From: Gordonia sp. ABSL11-1
GTDB taxonomy: Bacteria; Actinomycetota; Actinomycetes; Mycobacteriales; Mycobacteriaceae
NCBI RefSeq assembly: GCF_030315685.1
Contig: NZ_JASXSI010000007.1
Span: forward strand, 62,001 to 126,000
Direction of reading: 5' to 3'
DNA length: 64,000 nucleotides
In this document: positions 18,892 through 30,100 of the stretch, one piece after another
How the letters are laid out: every line of letters starts with the position of its first letter
Numbering within the stretch: the first letter of the stretch is position 1
Position numbers and translations under genes: made by a program
The notes under the pieces: model-generated
Databases searched by the model: none
What the model was told of the DNA's origin: nothing
What the model saw: only the letters and a program-made list of their open reading frames with translations

Positions 18892-20267
18892 CAGGCGGCC
18901 TTCGCGATGAGCCGTCGGTGCTCGCGCGCGACGTCGGCGGCCACCTGCCCGGTGTCCACCGTGAGCAGCTCGCCGTCGACGATGACCGGGCGGCCGTTGA
19001 CCCAGCTCGCCGTGATGGGTGGGATGGCGCCGAGGACGAGGGCGGCGACGGGGTCCGTGATCCCGCTGTGCGCCACCGAGTTCAGGTCCCACAGCACGAG
19101 ATCGGCGAGTTTGCCGACCTCGATCGACCCCGTGTCGGCGGCCCGGCCGAGCACACGTGCCCCGCCGATCGTCGCCAGCTCGATGGCGGTGCGGGTCGTC
19201 AGGGCGGTGGGGCCTCCGCGTGCCCGGGCCATGAGGACGGCCTGATGGGCCTCTTCGAGGAGTCGGCAGGATTCGTTGGACGCGGCCCCGTCGACGCCGA
19301 GGCCCACCGGGACGCCGGCATCCACCAGATCACGGGTCCGGCAGATCCGGTTGCCCAGGCGCGCATTCGAGGTCGGGCAGTGGGCGACACCGGTCGAGGT
19401 GGCCGCCAGTCGGGCGATCTCGGCGTCGTCGAACTCGATGCCGTGTGCGAACCACACGTCGTCGCCCACCCAGCCAACGGACTCCATGTACTGCAGCGGA
19501 GTGCATCCGAAATGTTCGTCGCAGTAGGTGTTCTCGTCCAGCGACTCGGCCAGGTGCGTGTGCATCCGGACACCGAGATCGCGTGCCAGGACGGCCGATT
19601 CACGGAGCAACTCGGTGGTCACCGAGAACGGCGAGCACGGTGCCAGCGCGATCCGCAGCATCGAGTCCGCGGTCGGGTCGTGCCATCGTGCGACGGATTC
19701 CGAACTCGCTGTCAGGATGTCGTCGAGGCTCTGGACCACCGAATCGGGCGGCAACCCGCCGTCCTTCTCCGACAGGTCCATCGATCCTCTAGTGGGGTGG
19801 AACCGCAGGCCGATGGTCGTCGCCGCATCGATCTCGGCGCCGAGGAGATCGCCGCCCTCGGCGGGGAACACGTAATGGTGATCGGTCGTCGTGGTGCAGC
19901 CGGAGAGCGCCAGTTGCGCGAGGCCGCCCAGCGCGGCCGTCCGGACGGCGTCCTCGTCGATACCCGCCCAGACGGGGTAGAGCGTGGTCAGCCATTCGAA
20001 CAACGTGTGGTCGGCGGCGAGTCCACGGGTGATCCACTGATAGAGGTGGTGATGCGTGTTGATCAGGCCGGGGGTCAGGACGTGTCCGGCGCCGTCGATG
20101 CGGGTGAGGTCCGCCGGGAGGTCGGACGGGATGTCGCCGACGGCGACGATCCGTGATCCGTCGACGAGGACCGAGGCGGACTCGAGTTCGCGGCGATGAC
20201 CGTCGACGGTCACGACGTAGGCGTTCTCGATGAGGGTCGGGGGACGATTCGCGGACACTCGCGACAC
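18891..20267 (-). CDS. 8-oxoguanine deaminase-like amidohydrolase
   Basis: A 458-residue metal-dependent deaminase of the AtzB/TrzN/8-oxoguanine deaminase group. The metal-binding 'LINTHHHLYQWITRG' (H-x-H), 'MHTHLAES', 'FAHGIEFDDAE' and 'GLGVDGAASNES' (Asp) are all present. The segment 'LFEWLTTLYPVWAGI' is typical of 8-oxoguanine deaminases. The product would be urate from 8-oxoguanine. A guanine or chlorinated-triazine substrate is an alternative. The start is GTG 20267 or GTG 20258. It is coupled to the molybdenum hydroxylase genes. Confidence 0.82.
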   Translation of the reverse strand: MSRVSANRPPTLIENAYVVTVDGHRRELESASVLVDGSRIVAVGDIPSDLPADLTRIDGAGHVLTPGLINTHHHLYQWITRGLAADHTLFEWLTTLYPVWAGIDEDAVRTAALGGLAQLALSGCTTTTDHHYVFPAEGGDLLGAEIDAATTIGLRFHPTRGSMDLSEKDGGLPPDSVVQSLDDILTASSESVARWHDPTADSMLRIALAPCSPFSVTTELLRESAVLARDLGVRMHTHLAESLDENTYCDEHFGCTPLQYMESVGWVGDDVWFAHGIEFDDAEIARLAATSTGVAHCPTSNARLGNRICRTRDLVDAGVPVGLGVDGAASNESCRLLEEAHQAVLMARARGGPTALTTRTAIELATIGGARVLGRAADTGSIEVGKLADLVLWDLNSVAHSGITDPVAALVLGAIPPITASWVNGRPVIVDGELLTVDTGQVAADVAREHRRLIAKAA

Positions 20268-20317
20268 GCTACGACGATCTCGTTACGGCCGGGTTTCGAG
20301 CCGAACCCGACGCGACA

Positions 20318-21796
20318 TCAGACATCCTCCACATACAGCGGTGGCCTCGGTGGGATGGCCAGGGCGAGCGCGATGGCGAGAACGCACGCGCCGAGGGAGA
20401 TCCCCGATGCCCACAGGTAGCCGGTCTCCGCGGGCACCGACACGACGGTGCCGTCGGGTTCGGGGGCGGCGACCGTCGACCAGGTGAGGATCATGCCGAC
20501 GACGGCTGCCGACGTCGACGTGCCGACGACCCGCATCAGCGCGTTCACGCCGTTGGCCTCGCCGGTCTGTTCCACTCGCACCGAGCGCATGATGAGCGCG
20601 GGCATGGCCGAGTACGCGATGCCGAGTCCGGCCCCGATGAGGCTGGCCACGACGAGCATCAGCCACCACGTCAGATCCCAGGCCACGACCAGGGCGACGA
20701 TGAACACGATGTAGCCGACCCCGATCACGATGCCGCCGGTCGCGAGGGAGACGCGCGGACCGAATGCGGCCGTCAGCCGGGCACTCACATGTGAGAACAC
20801 GAACATCAGTACACCGCTCGGAGCCAGGACGAGGCTCGCGGTCAGCATGTCCATGCCCAGCCCGTTCGGGCTGGCGGTGGGCGCCATCAGCAGCTGGATC
20901 GGGATGAGCTGCATCGAGTAGAAGGCGAACCCGGTCGCGACCGACGCGATGTTGGTGAGCAGCACCGGGCGCTCGGCCGCGACGGCGAGATCGATGAGGG
21001 AATTGGCGACACGGCGTTCGACGAGCGCCCAGAGCACGGCGATCACGACGAAGCCGCCGAACAACCCGAGGGTGAGTGGATCGGCCCATCCCCACACCGA
21101 TCCCTTGGAGAGTGGGAGCAGCAGGCAGACGAGCATTGCGATCAGTCCCAGCGCGCCGACGACATCGAAGCGACCGCCGGTGCGTGACGCGCTCTCGGGC
21201 ACGGTGAGTGCGATCCCGATCGCGCCGGCGATCGCGGCTGCGGCGCACGCCCAGAACAGGGCGTGCCAACTGACGTGCTGGGCGATCGCGGCGGCGAACG
21301 GCAGGCCGAGCGCGCCGCCCACGCCCAGCGACGCACTCATGGTGCCCACCGACGACCCGAGATGACGCGGTGGCACGATGTCGCGCATCACGCTGATCCC
21401 GAGCGCGATCGTGCCGAAACCCAGGCCTTGCATCCCTCGTCCGATCAGGAAGACCGGGAGAGTGGTGGCCAGCGCCCCGATGACCGATCCGAGCGCGACG
21501 CAGATCATGCTGGCGACCAGCATCAGGCGCTTGCCGTACATGTCGCCGAGCCGCCCGCCGATGGGCGTCACGACGGCACCGACCAGCAGGGTGATGGTCA
21601 ACGCCCACGACGTGTTCTGGGGTGCCGCGTCGAGCAGTGTCGGCAACTGTGGGATCAGCGGGACGATGATCGTCTGCATCAGTGCGACGACGATGCCGGC
21701 GGCACACAGCACTGCCACCGCCAGGCGGGGATGTCGATCGGGTGCGACAGTCGGCGACCCGATCTCTCCGTCGACCGGTCTGCTCAACGCACTCAC
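20318..21796 (-). CDS. MFS transporter, DHA2 (14-helix) family
   Basis: A 492-residue membrane protein with about 14 hydrophobic helices. Motif A reads 'GGRLGDMYGKRLMLV' after helix 2, and motif C-like glycines are found in helix 5. DHA2 members are drug:proton antiporters. Here the gene lies 50 bp before an amidohydrolase/molybdenum hydroxylase operon on the same strand, so it may move the heterocycle those enzymes use. It follows prpR by 25 bp, so read-through from prpR is also possible. GTG start. Confidence 0.85.
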   Translation of the reverse strand: MSALSRPVDGEIGSPTVAPDRHPRLAVAVLCAAGIVVALMQTIIVPLIPQLPTLLDAAPQNTSWALTITLLVGAVVTPIGGRLGDMYGKRLMLVASMICVALGSVIGALATTLPVFLIGRGMQGLGFGTIALGISVMRDIVPPRHLGSSVGTMSASLGVGGALGLPFAAAIAQHVSWHALFWACAAAAIAGAIGIALTVPESASRTGGRFDVVGALGLIAMLVCLLLPLSKGSVWGWADPLTLGLFGGFVVIAVLWALVERRVANSLIDLAVAAERPVLLTNIASVATGFAFYSMQLIPIQLLMAPTASPNGLGMDMLTASLVLAPSGVLMFVFSHVSARLTAAFGPRVSLATGGIVIGVGYIVFIVALVVAWDLTWWLMLVVASLIGAGLGIAYSAMPALIMRSVRVEQTGEANGVNALMRVVGTSTSAAVVGMILTWSTVAAPEPDGTVVSVPAETGYLWASGISLGACVLAIALALAIPPRPPLYVEDV

Positions 21797-21821
21797 GACT
21801 CACGCACCTCCACCCGGCACG

Positions 21822-23276
21822 TTATCCACTGGGGGGTGAAGAGGAGAAATCGGGCAACGGTCGATACGGCACAGAATCGCTGACCCGGGGATCGACATGG
21901 ATCTGCCGGCCGAGCTGAGGGAAGGCGCGTTGCGGGCACGCCGGGCGGTCGCACACCTTGCATCCGGCGCCGATCGGCACCACCGTCCGTGGGTCCGCCA
22001 GGTCGATGCCGGTCGAGTAGACGAGGCGACCGGCGTGGGCGACGTCGCAGCCGAGTCCGATCGCGAAACTCTTGTTCGGCGCGAGGAAGCCGTCGTGTTC
22101 GGATGTGGTGCGCGCCAGCCAGAAATACGAGCGTCCGTCGGGCATGGCGGACACCTGGGTGACGATCCGCCCCGGTGTGGCGAAGGCGTCATGGACGACC
22201 CACAACGGGCAACTGCCACCCACCCGGGAGAAATGGAACGCCGTGGCGGACTGACGTTTCGAGATGTTGCCGGCACGGTCGACGCGAACCAGGATGAACG
22301 GGATGCCACGGCTCCCAGGCCGCTGCAGGGTGGAGAGACGGTGGCAGATCGTCTCGAACCCGACCTCGAAGCCGAGGCTGAGCAACTCGATGTCGTAGTG
22401 CGCGGACTCAGCGGCTCGCCGAAAGATCTCGTAGGGGAGCAGGAGCGCGCCGGCGAAGTAGTTCGCCAGCCCGATCCGCGCGACGGGCATCGACTCGTCG
22501 CTCAGGTCGTCGGCACCGGCGACGATCTCGTCGATGACAGCGGACTGGGTGTGGAACGCCAGCTGTGTCGCCAGCTGGAACGCGCGTTGGCCGGCGGTCA
22601 GTCGACCGGCCAGATGGATCACCCGTTCCGTCGGGTCGTATCGACGCTTCGGCGTTCGAGCGCGTGCCTGCGCGTCTGGGTCGTGGGTGATCGACACCCG
22701 GATGCCGTGGTCCCGTTCGAGCAACTCGGCGAGTTGCAGGTCGAGTCCGCCGATGGACAGGTCGTTGTCGGCGAAGATCTGTTCGGCGGCCCGGTCGAGG
22801 ACGTCGATGTGATTGCGCCGGTCGTAGAAGAAGTCACGGACCTCCTCGAACGGCATCGGCGTCGACGCCGGGCGTGCGGGATCGCCCGTTGCCTGCGCCC
22901 GATAGGCCTCCAACTCCGACTCGGCCGCAGCGAGCCGGCGATGGATGTTCACGAGCGCCGTGCCGACGGCGGGCATACGGGCGATGAGTTCGGCGATCTC
23001 AGCGCGACTGACGTCGGGGGTGTCGGGCTGGGCGGCCAGGACGTCTGCGAGGTCGGCGACCAGGCGCGCGTCGCCGTCAGAGGCGAAATAGTCGGCGTCG
23101 AGATCGAACACGCGCGACAGGGTGAGCAGGACCGGGACGGTGATCGGGCGCTGATCGTTCTCCAGTTGATTGACATAGCTGGTGGAGAGGTCGATACGCC
23201 GGGCCAGGGCGGCCTGGGAGAGGCCGCGTTCATCGCGCAGCCGACGGAGACGGGCACCGACGAACATCCTGGCCAT
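21822..23276 (-). CDS. prpR: Methylcitrate cycle regulator PrpR (XRE-ScfR family)
   Basis: A 484-residue regulator. The N-terminal Xre helix-turn-helix (about 8-65) includes 'LSQAALARRIDLSTSYVNQ'. A central region follows, and the C-terminal ScfR domain has 'HRLSTLQRPGSRGIPF', 'VRVDRAGNISKRQSATAFHFS' and four cysteines 'GAGCKVCDRPACPQRAF' that match M. tuberculosis PrpR, where an Fe-S cluster has been reported. The start ATG 23276 ('MARMFVGARLRRLRDERG') matches M. tuberculosis PrpR, and the frame runs further upstream without similarity. It is divergent from prpD, which it is expected to activate with a propionyl-CoA-type ligand. Confidence 0.93.
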   Translation of the reverse strand: MARMFVGARLRRLRDERGLSQAALARRIDLSTSYVNQLENDQRPITVPVLLTLSRVFDLDADYFASDGDARLVADLADVLAAQPDTPDVSRAEIAELIARMPAVGTALVNIHRRLAAAESELEAYRAQATGDPARPASTPMPFEEVRDFFYDRRNHIDVLDRAAEQIFADNDLSIGGLDLQLAELLERDHGIRVSITHDPDAQARARTPKRRYDPTERVIHLAGRLTAGQRAFQLATQLAFHTQSAVIDEIVAGADDLSDESMPVARIGLANYFAGALLLPYEIFRRAAESAHYDIELLSLGFEVGFETICHRLSTLQRPGSRGIPFILVRVDRAGNISKRQSATAFHFSRVGGSCPLWVVHDAFATPGRIVTQVSAMPDGRSYFWLARTTSEHDGFLAPNKSFAIGLGCDVAHAGRLVYSTGIDLADPRTVVPIGAGCKVCDRPACPQRAFPQLGRQIHVDPRVSDSVPYRPLPDFSSSPPSG

Positions 23277-23299
23277 GCCCCGAAGCATAGCCTTCTCGG

Positions 23300-23360
23300 T
23301 GTTCACAACATTTGCAGATCTGACCCGCGGTGTCCGCAAGAATATGCATTTGCCAGGTCT
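23300..23360. promoter_or_regulatory. prpR: Candidate PrpR operator region between prpR and prpD
   Basis: Two direct copies of CATTTGC, at 23309-23315 and 23347-23353, lie 38 bp apart in the 119-bp divergent intergenic region. RamB/PrpR-type regulators are known to bind TTTGCAAA-like sequences, and each copy holds the TTTGC half. Assignment is by motif resemblance and location only. Confidence 0.4.
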
Positions 23361-23395
23361 TTTCAGCGACAAGGCGGTGTGCGTACGGTGCGAAC

Positions 23396-24898
23396 ATGAT
23401 CAATCATCGCGTCCGTACGCATCGTAGTTCCGAGGACTTCCCACAGCCCGAGCATCTTGCTCAGAAGATCGCCGAGGTCGCCACCGACCCCGTTGAGGTG
23501 GCTGCGGACACCCGCGAGATGATCATCAACCGCATCATCGACAACGCGGCTGTGAGCGCAGCGTCGGTCATCCGACGGCCCGTCACCTCGGCGCGGCGAC
23601 AGGCCTTGGCTCACCCCGCGACGCCGGGTGCGACCGTGTTCGGTGTCGACGGCACCTACTCGCCGGAGTGGGCGGCGTGGGCCAATGGTGTCGCGGTCCG
23701 CGAACTGGACTTCCATGACACCTTCCTCGCCGCCGAGTACTCCCATCCCGGTGACAACATCCCCGCCCTTGTCGCCGTCGGACAGCACGTGGGAGCGAGT
23801 GGACACGACCTCATCCGTGGCCTCGCCACCGCGTACGAGATCCAAGTCGACCTGGTCCGCGGAATGTGCCTGCACGAACACAAGATCGACCACGTCGCCC
23901 ATCTCGGCCCGTCGGTCGCCGCCGGTCTCGGCACGATGCTGGGCCTGGACACCGAGACGATCTACCAGGCGGTCGGGCAGGCACTCCACCTGACGACGGC
24001 CACGCGCCAGTCGCGCAAGGGGCTGATCTCCAGTTGGAAGGCCTACGCGCCGGCCCACGCGGGGAAGATCGCCGTGGAGGCGGTCGACCGTGCGATGCGC
24101 GGTGAAGGCGCTCCGGCACCCATCTGGGAGGGCGAGGACGGAGTGATCGCCTGGCTGCTCTCCGGACCGGACGCCGAATACACCATTCGGCTGCCCGGAC
24201 CGGGTGAGGAGAAGCGCGGCATCCTCGACACCTACACCAAGGAACACTCCGCCGAATACCAGAGTCAGGCGCCCATCGACCTGGCGCGGCGGATGCGCGA
24301 GAAGATCTCCGACTTCGACGACATCGAGTCGATCGTGTTGCACACCAGTCACCACACCCACGTCGTCATCGGTACCGGATCCGGGGATCCGCAGAAGTTC
24401 GATCCCTCCGCCAGCCGGGAGACCCTCGACCACTCGGTGATGTACATCTTCGCCGTCGCGCTCGAGGACGGAACCTGGGATCACGAGAAGTCGTATGCGC
24501 CGGAGCGTGCCACTCGGCCGGAGACCATCGCGCTGTGGAAGAAGATCTCCACCGTCGAGGACCCGGCATGGACTCGGCGCTATCACTCCACCGACCCGAA
24601 TGAGAAGGCCTTCGGCGCCAAGGCCGTCATCACGTTGCGCAACGGGGAGGTCATCACCGACGAGCTGGTCGTCGCCGACGCCCACCCGCTGGGTGCCCGG
24701 CCGTTCGGTCGCGAGCAGTACGTCGCGAAGTTCCGATCGATGGCCGACGGCGTCGTCGAGCCGAATGAGCAGGACCGGTTCCTCGCCGATGTCGAGAAGC
24801 TCGAGACCGTCACTGCCGGTGGTCTCTCGGTACTCAACACTCTCGTGCTGCCCGCCGTCCTCGACAAGGCTCCGCAGACCGGGCGGGGGATCTTCTGA
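23396..24898 (+). CDS. prpD: 2-methylcitrate dehydratase
   Basis: A 500-residue MmgE/PrpD family protein that dehydrates 2-methylcitrate toward 2-methylisocitrate in propionyl-CoA oxidation. '[19 protein letters not shown]' and '[16 protein letters not shown]' are the family's conserved core, and '[19 protein letters not shown]' follows. ATG 23396 ('[12 protein letters not shown]') was chosen over the upstream in-frame codon at 23330 because the latter falls in the operator region. The stop overlaps the start of prpB by 1 bp (TGATG). Confidence 0.95.
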   Translation: MINHRVRTHRSSEDFPQPEHLAQKIAEVATDPVEVAADTREMIINRIIDNAAVSAASVIRRPVTSARRQALAHPATPGATVFGVDGTYSPEWAAWANGVAVRELDFHDTFLAAEYSHPGDNIPALVAVGQHVGASGHDLIRGLATAYEIQVDLVRGMCLHEHKIDHVAHLGPSVAAGLGTMLGLDTETIYQAVGQALHLTTATRQSRKGLISSWKAYAPAHAGKIAVEAVDRAMRGEGAPAPIWEGEDGVIAWLLSGPDAEYTIRLPGPGEEKRGILDTYTKEHSAEYQSQAPIDLARRMREKISDFDDIESIVLHTSHHTHVVIGTGSGDPQKFDPSASRETLDHSVMYIFAVALEDGTWDHEKSYAPERATRPETIALWKKISTVEDPAWTRRYHSTDPNEKAFGAKAVITLRNGEVITDELVVADAHPLGARPFGREQYVAKFRSMADGVVEPNEQDRFLADVEKLETVTAGGLSVLNTLVLPAVLDKAPQTGRGIF

Positions 24899-25836
24899 TG
24901 ACGGCCTCCGCGTCCTCCGTCTCCGGATTGTTCTCGTCTGCCGTGTCCGCGTCCGACAAGCGGCAGGCACTGAAAGCCGGTCTCGCCTCCGGGACCCTCC
25001 AGCGTTGGCCGGGAGCATTCTCACCACTCGTGGCGAAACTGATTGCAGAGGTCGGTTTCGAGGGTGTCTACGTCTCTGGTGCGGTGCTCTCGGCCGACTT
25101 GGGGTTGCCCGACATCGGGCTGACCACGCTCACCGAGGTCGCCTCGCGGGGCGGTTCCATCGCCCGGGCGACGGACCTCCCGAGCCTCATCGATGCCGAC
25201 ACGGGCTTCGGTGAGCCGATGAGCGCTGCTCGGACGGTGGCCACTCTGGAGGACGCCGGTCTGGCCGGCTGCCATCTCGAGGACCAGGTCAACCCGAAGC
25301 GGTGCGGTCACCTGGACGGCAAAGAGGTCGTTCCGGTCGGTGACATGGTCAAGCGACTGGGTGCTGCGATCTCGGCCCGGCGTGACGATGACTTCGTCAT
25401 CTGTGCCCGGACCGATGCTCGCGCGATCGAGGGTCTCGACGCCGCCATCGATCGCGCCAAGGCCTATGCCGATGCGGGTGCCGATCTCATCTTCACCGAG
25501 GCACTGCGTGATCTCGGCGAGTTCGAGCAGTTCCGCAAGGCCGTCGACGTACCGCTGCTGGCGAACATGACCGAGTTCGGCAAGTCCGAACTCCTCACCG
25601 CACAGCAGCTCGGCGACGCCGGATACAACGCGGTGATCTACCCCGTCACCACCCTGCGCATCGCCATGGGCGCGGTCGAGCGTGGATTGCGCGAAATCCA
25701 TTCGGAGGGAACGCAATACGGGTTGGTCGATGACATGCAGCACCGGAGCCGGCTGTACGAACTGCTCCGCTACGCCGACTACAACGATTTCGACTCCGAC
25801 CTGTTCAACTTCACGATCGAGGGAGCCAGGAAATGA
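24898..25836 (+). CDS. prpB: Methylisocitrate lyase
   Basis: Cleaves 2-methylisocitrate to pyruvate and succinate. The 312-residue protein has the isocitrate-lyase-superfamily active-site loop 'PKRCGH' at residues 133-138, with the catalytic Cys136. The metal-binding 'DADTGFGEP' is at 99-107. Genuine prpB is notable because M. tuberculosis relies on isocitrate lyase for this step. The start overlaps prpD and the stop overlaps prpC by 4 bp (ATGA). Confidence 0.95.
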   Translation: MTASASSVSGLFSSAVSASDKRQALKAGLASGTLQRWPGAFSPLVAKLIAEVGFEGVYVSGAVLSADLGLPDIGLTTLTEVASRGGSIARATDLPSLIDADTGFGEPMSAARTVATLEDAGLAGCHLEDQVNPKRCGHLDGKEVVPVGDMVKRLGAAISARRDDDFVICARTDARAIEGLDAAIDRAKAYADAGADLIFTEALRDLGEFEQFRKAVDVPLLANMTEFGKSELLTAQQLGDAGYNAVIYPVTTLRIAMGAVERGLREIHSEGTQYGLVDDMQHRSRLYELLRYADYNDFDSDLFNFTIEGARK

Positions 25837-27032
25837 CCATTCACAAGGGCCTCGCGGGAGTCGTCGTCGACACCACGGCCATCTCGAAAGTCGTGCCCGA
25901 GACCAACTCGCTCACCTATCGCGGATACGCGGTCCAGGACCTCGCGGAGCACTGTTCCTTCGAGCAGGTCGCCTACCTCTTGTGGCACGGCGAATTGCCG
26001 ACCGACGGGGAACTGGCTCTCTTCACGCAGCGCGAGCGTGCCGCCCGACGTATCGATCGGTCGACTCAGGCAGTGCTGCAGCGTATTCCGGAGACATGCC
26101 ATCCGATGGACGTCGTGCGTACGGTCATCAGCTTCCTGGGTACCGAGGACCCCCATGAGGACCTCAGCTCGCCGGAGGCGAACTACGAGAAGTCGCTGCG
26201 CATGTTCGCCGTGTTGCCGACCATCGTCGCGGCCGACATGCGCCGGCGGCGCGGACAAGATCCGATCGCACCGCATCACGCACTGGGATATGCGGAGAAC
26301 TTCCTGCACATGTGCTTCGGGGAGGCGCCGAATCCGGCCGTTGTCCGGGCATTCGAGAAGTCGATGGTGCTCTATGCAGAGCACAGTTTCAATGCATCGA
26401 CGTTCGCGGCCCGCGTCGTGACGTCCACCCAGTCGGACATCTACAGCGCGGTGACCGCTGCGATCGGAGCGCTCAAGGGGTCGCTGCACGGCGGTGCGAA
26501 CGAGGCCGTCATGTACGACATGATCGAGATCGATCGCCCTGAGCGGGCCAGACAATGGCTCAACGCGAAACTCGACGCGAAGGAGAAGGTGATGGGCTTC
26601 GGTCACCGTGTCTACAAGAACGGTGACTCACGTGTGCCGACGATGAAGCAGGCGTTGATCGACATCTCTGAGCTGACCGGCGAAAGCCGCTGGCGTGACA
26701 TCTATTCCGAGCTCGAGTCGGTGATGAAGGAGCGGACCGGTATCCTGCCGAACCTTGATTTCCCCACTGGCCCTGCCTATTACATGATGGGATTCGACAT
26801 CGGTTCCTTCACTCCTATCTTCGTGATGAGTCGTATCACCGGGTGGACGGCGCACATCATGGAGCAGGCAGGAGCGAACGCGCTGATCCGTCCGCTGAGT
26901 GAGTACTCGGGCAGACCCGAGCGCTCGGTCGGCGTGCTTCCGCCAAACGCACAGGTCAGCGGCACAGTTGTGAGGCCTGCGACGTCAGGAGAAATGCGGA
27001 CGGATCCGTCGACCACTGTGTCGCCTCGATAG
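25833..27032 (+). CDS. prpC: 2-methylcitrate synthase
   Basis: Condenses propionyl-CoA with oxaloacetate. This 399-residue citrate-synthase fold protein has the catalytic blocks 'GSLHGGANEAVM' and 'VMGFGHRVYKNGDSR', and the C-terminal 'SEYSGRPERSVG'. Its place as third gene of prpDBC, coupled by ATGA to prpB, separates it from an ordinary citrate synthase. The operon runs opposite to its regulator prpR. Confidence 0.95.
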   Translation: MTIHKGLAGVVVDTTAISKVVPETNSLTYRGYAVQDLAEHCSFEQVAYLLWHGELPTDGELALFTQRERAARRIDRSTQAVLQRIPETCHPMDVVRTVISFLGTEDPHEDLSSPEANYEKSLRMFAVLPTIVAADMRRRRGQDPIAPHHALGYAENFLHMCFGEAPNPAVVRAFEKSMVLYAEHSFNASTFAARVVTSTQSDIYSAVTAAIGALKGSLHGGANEAVMYDMIEIDRPERARQWLNAKLDAKEKVMGFGHRVYKNGDSRVPTMKQALIDISELTGESRWRDIYSELESVMKERTGILPNLDFPTGPAYYMMGFDIGSFTPIFVMSRITGWTAHIMEQAGANALIRPLSEYSGRPERSVGVLPPNAQVSGTVVRPATSGEMRTDPSTTVSPR

Positions 27033-27140
27033 GGATACCAGTAATCTGAGTCCACCCCAGCGAGTTATTCATGCGGCAACGTGTGCGCTCGCCACCACAG
27101 TTGGTGGGCGTGCTCCGACGCACTGACGAGAGAGAGTCAC

Positions 27141-30100
27141 GTGTTCGAGAAAGTCCTGGTGGCCAACCGTGGTGAGATCGCGATCCGAGCTTTCCGCGCT
27201 GCCTATGAGCTCGGTGCGCGTACGGTCGCGATCTTTCCGTATGAGGATCGGAATTCTGTTCATCGGTTGAAGGCCGATGAGTCGTATCAGATCGGGAATC
27301 CTGGTCATCCGGTGCGGGCGTATCTGTCGGTGGACGAGGTGATCGCTGCGGCGGAGCGGTGTGGTGCGGATGCGATCTATCCGGGGTACGGGTTCTTGTC
27401 GGAGAATCAGGGTTTGGCCCAGGCGTGTGCGGATGCGGGGATCACGTTCGTGGGTCCGTCGGCGGAGGTGTTGGAGCTGACGGGTAACAAGGCGACGGCG
27501 GTGGCCGCGGCGAAGGCGGCGGGGTTGCCGGTGTTGGCGTCGTCGGAGCCCTCGGCCGATGTGGACGCGTTGGTGCAGTTCGCGGAGTCGATGCAGTTCC
27601 CGGTGTTCGTCAAGGCGGTGGCCGGTGGTGGTGGCCGCGGTATGCGTCGGGTGGAGAAGCTCGCCGATCTGGCCGATGCGATCGCGGCGGCCTCGCGCGA
27701 GGCGGAGGCGGCGTTCGGTGATCCGACGGTGTTCCTGGAGCAGGCGGTGGTCAATCCGCGCCATATCGAGGTGCAGATCCTGGCCGATACCCACGGCAAT
27801 GTGATCCATCTGTTCGAGCGTGATTGTTCGGTGCAGCGGCGTCATCAGAAGGTGATCGAGTTGGCGCCGGCGCCGAACCTGTCGGCGGAGTTGCGGGAGC
27901 AGATCTGTGCGGATGCGGTCGCGTTCGCCCGTCATATCGGATACACGTGCGCCGGGACGGTCGAGTTCCTGCTGGACGAGCAGGGCAGGCATGTGTTCAT
28001 CGAGATGAATCCGCGGATTCAGGTCGAGCACACGGTGACCGAGGAGATCACCGATGTGGACTTGGTGGGGTCGCAGTTGCGGATCGCCTCGGGTGAGTCG
28101 TTGGAGGATCTGGGTCTGTCGCAGGACACACTGGTGATCCGCGGGGCGGCGATGCAGTGCCGGATCACCACCGAGGACCCGGCGAACGATTTCCGTCCGG
28201 ATGTCGGTCGGATCACCGCGTATCGCAGTCCGGGCGGTGCCGGTGTGCGCTTGGATGGTGGTGCGGTGTTGGGTGCCGAGGTCAGCGGGCATTTCGACTC
28301 GATGTTGGTGAAGTTGACGTGCCGTGGTCGGGATTTCGCGACGGCGGTGCGTCGTGCTCGGCGTGCGGTGGCCGAGTTCCGTATTCGTGGTGTGGCCACG
28401 AACATCGGGTTCCTGCAGGCGGTGCTCGACGACACCGATTTCCGTGAGGGGCGGGTGACGACGTCGTTCATCGAGGATCGGCCGTGGTTGCTGACCTCGC
28501 GGTCCTCGGCCGATCGCGGTACGAAGATCCTGTCGTATCTGGCCGATGTCACGGTGAACAAGCCGCACGGTGAACGCCCGACGAAGGTGTATCCGCGGGA
28601 CAAGCTGCCCACGCTGGATCGTGCGCGTCTGGCGTCGCCGCCGGACGGGTCGCGTCAGCGGTTGCTGGCCTTGGGTCCCGACGGTTTCGCCGCGGATCTG
28701 CGTGACTCGACGCGGTTGGGGGTCACCGACACCACGTTCCGTGATGCGCATCAGTCGTTGCTGGCCACCCGGGTGCGGACCAGCGGTCTGTTGATGGTCG
28801 CACCGTATGTGGCGGCGATGACCCCGCAGCTGCTGTCGCTGGAGTGTTGGGGTGGGGCGACCTACGACGTGGCGTTGCGGTTTTTGAAGGAGGATCCGTG
28901 GGATCGGCTGGCGCAGCTGCGTGAGGCGGTGCCCAACATCTGTCTGCAGATGCTGCTGCGTGGTGCCAACACCGTCGGCTACACCCCGTACCCGACGAAG
29001 GTGACCACGGCGTTCGTCGCCGAGGCCACCGCCACGGGTATCGACATCTTCCGGATCTTCGACGCGCTGAACAACATCGAGGCGATGCGTCCGGCGATCG
29101 ACGCGGTCCGCGAGACCGGCACCGCGGTCGCCGAGGTGGCGATGTCCTACACCGGTGACCTGGCGAATCCGGCCGAGGATCTCTACACGCTGGATTATTA
29201 CCTGCGTCTGGCCGAGCAGATCGTCTCCGCGGGTGCGCATGTGTTGGCGATCAAGGACATGGCCGGGCTGTTGCGGGCGCCGGCGGCGACCACGCTGGTC
29301 TCGGCGTTGCGTCGCGAGTTCGATCTGCCGGTGCATGTGCACACCCATGACACTCCGGGCGGTCAGTTGGCCACCTATCTGGCGGCGTGGCAGGCCGGCG
29401 CGTCGGCGGTCGACGGGGCCAGTGCCGCGTTGGCCGGTACCACCAGTCAGCCGGCGTTGTCGGCGATCGTGGCCGCCGCGGCCCATTCCGACCGCGACAC
29501 CGGTCTCGACCTGGCCGCGGTGTGCGATCTGGAACCGTACTGGGAGGCGTTGCGCAAGGTGTATGCCCCGTTCGAGTCGGGGCTGCCGGCCCCGACCGGG
29601 CGTGTCTACACCCATGAGATCCCCGGCGGGCAGCTGTCGAATCTGCGTCAGCAGGCCATCGCGCTCGGCCTGGGCAACCGGTTCGAGGCGGTCGAGGAGG
29701 CCTACGCCTCCGCCGATCGCATGCTGGGCCGACTGATCAAGGTGACCCCGTCGTCGAAGGTCGTCGGCGACCTGGCGTTGGCGTTGGTCGGACGCGGGAT
29801 CACCGCCGACGAGTTCGCCGCCAACCCGCAAAGCTATGACATCCCGGACTCGGTGATCGGGTTCCTGCGCGGCGAACTTGGCGATCCGGCCGGCGGATGG
29901 CCCGAACCGCTGCGCAGTCTGGCCCTGGAAGGGCGTGCGCAGGCCCCGGCAACCGAGGAACTGTCTGCCGAGGACTCGGCGGCGCTGGACACCGGCGGGC
30001 AGAAACGGCAGCACACGCTCAACCGGTTGCTGTTTCCCGGCCCCACCACCGAGTTCGACGACCACCAGGAGACCTACGGCGACACCTCGCGGCTGTCGGC

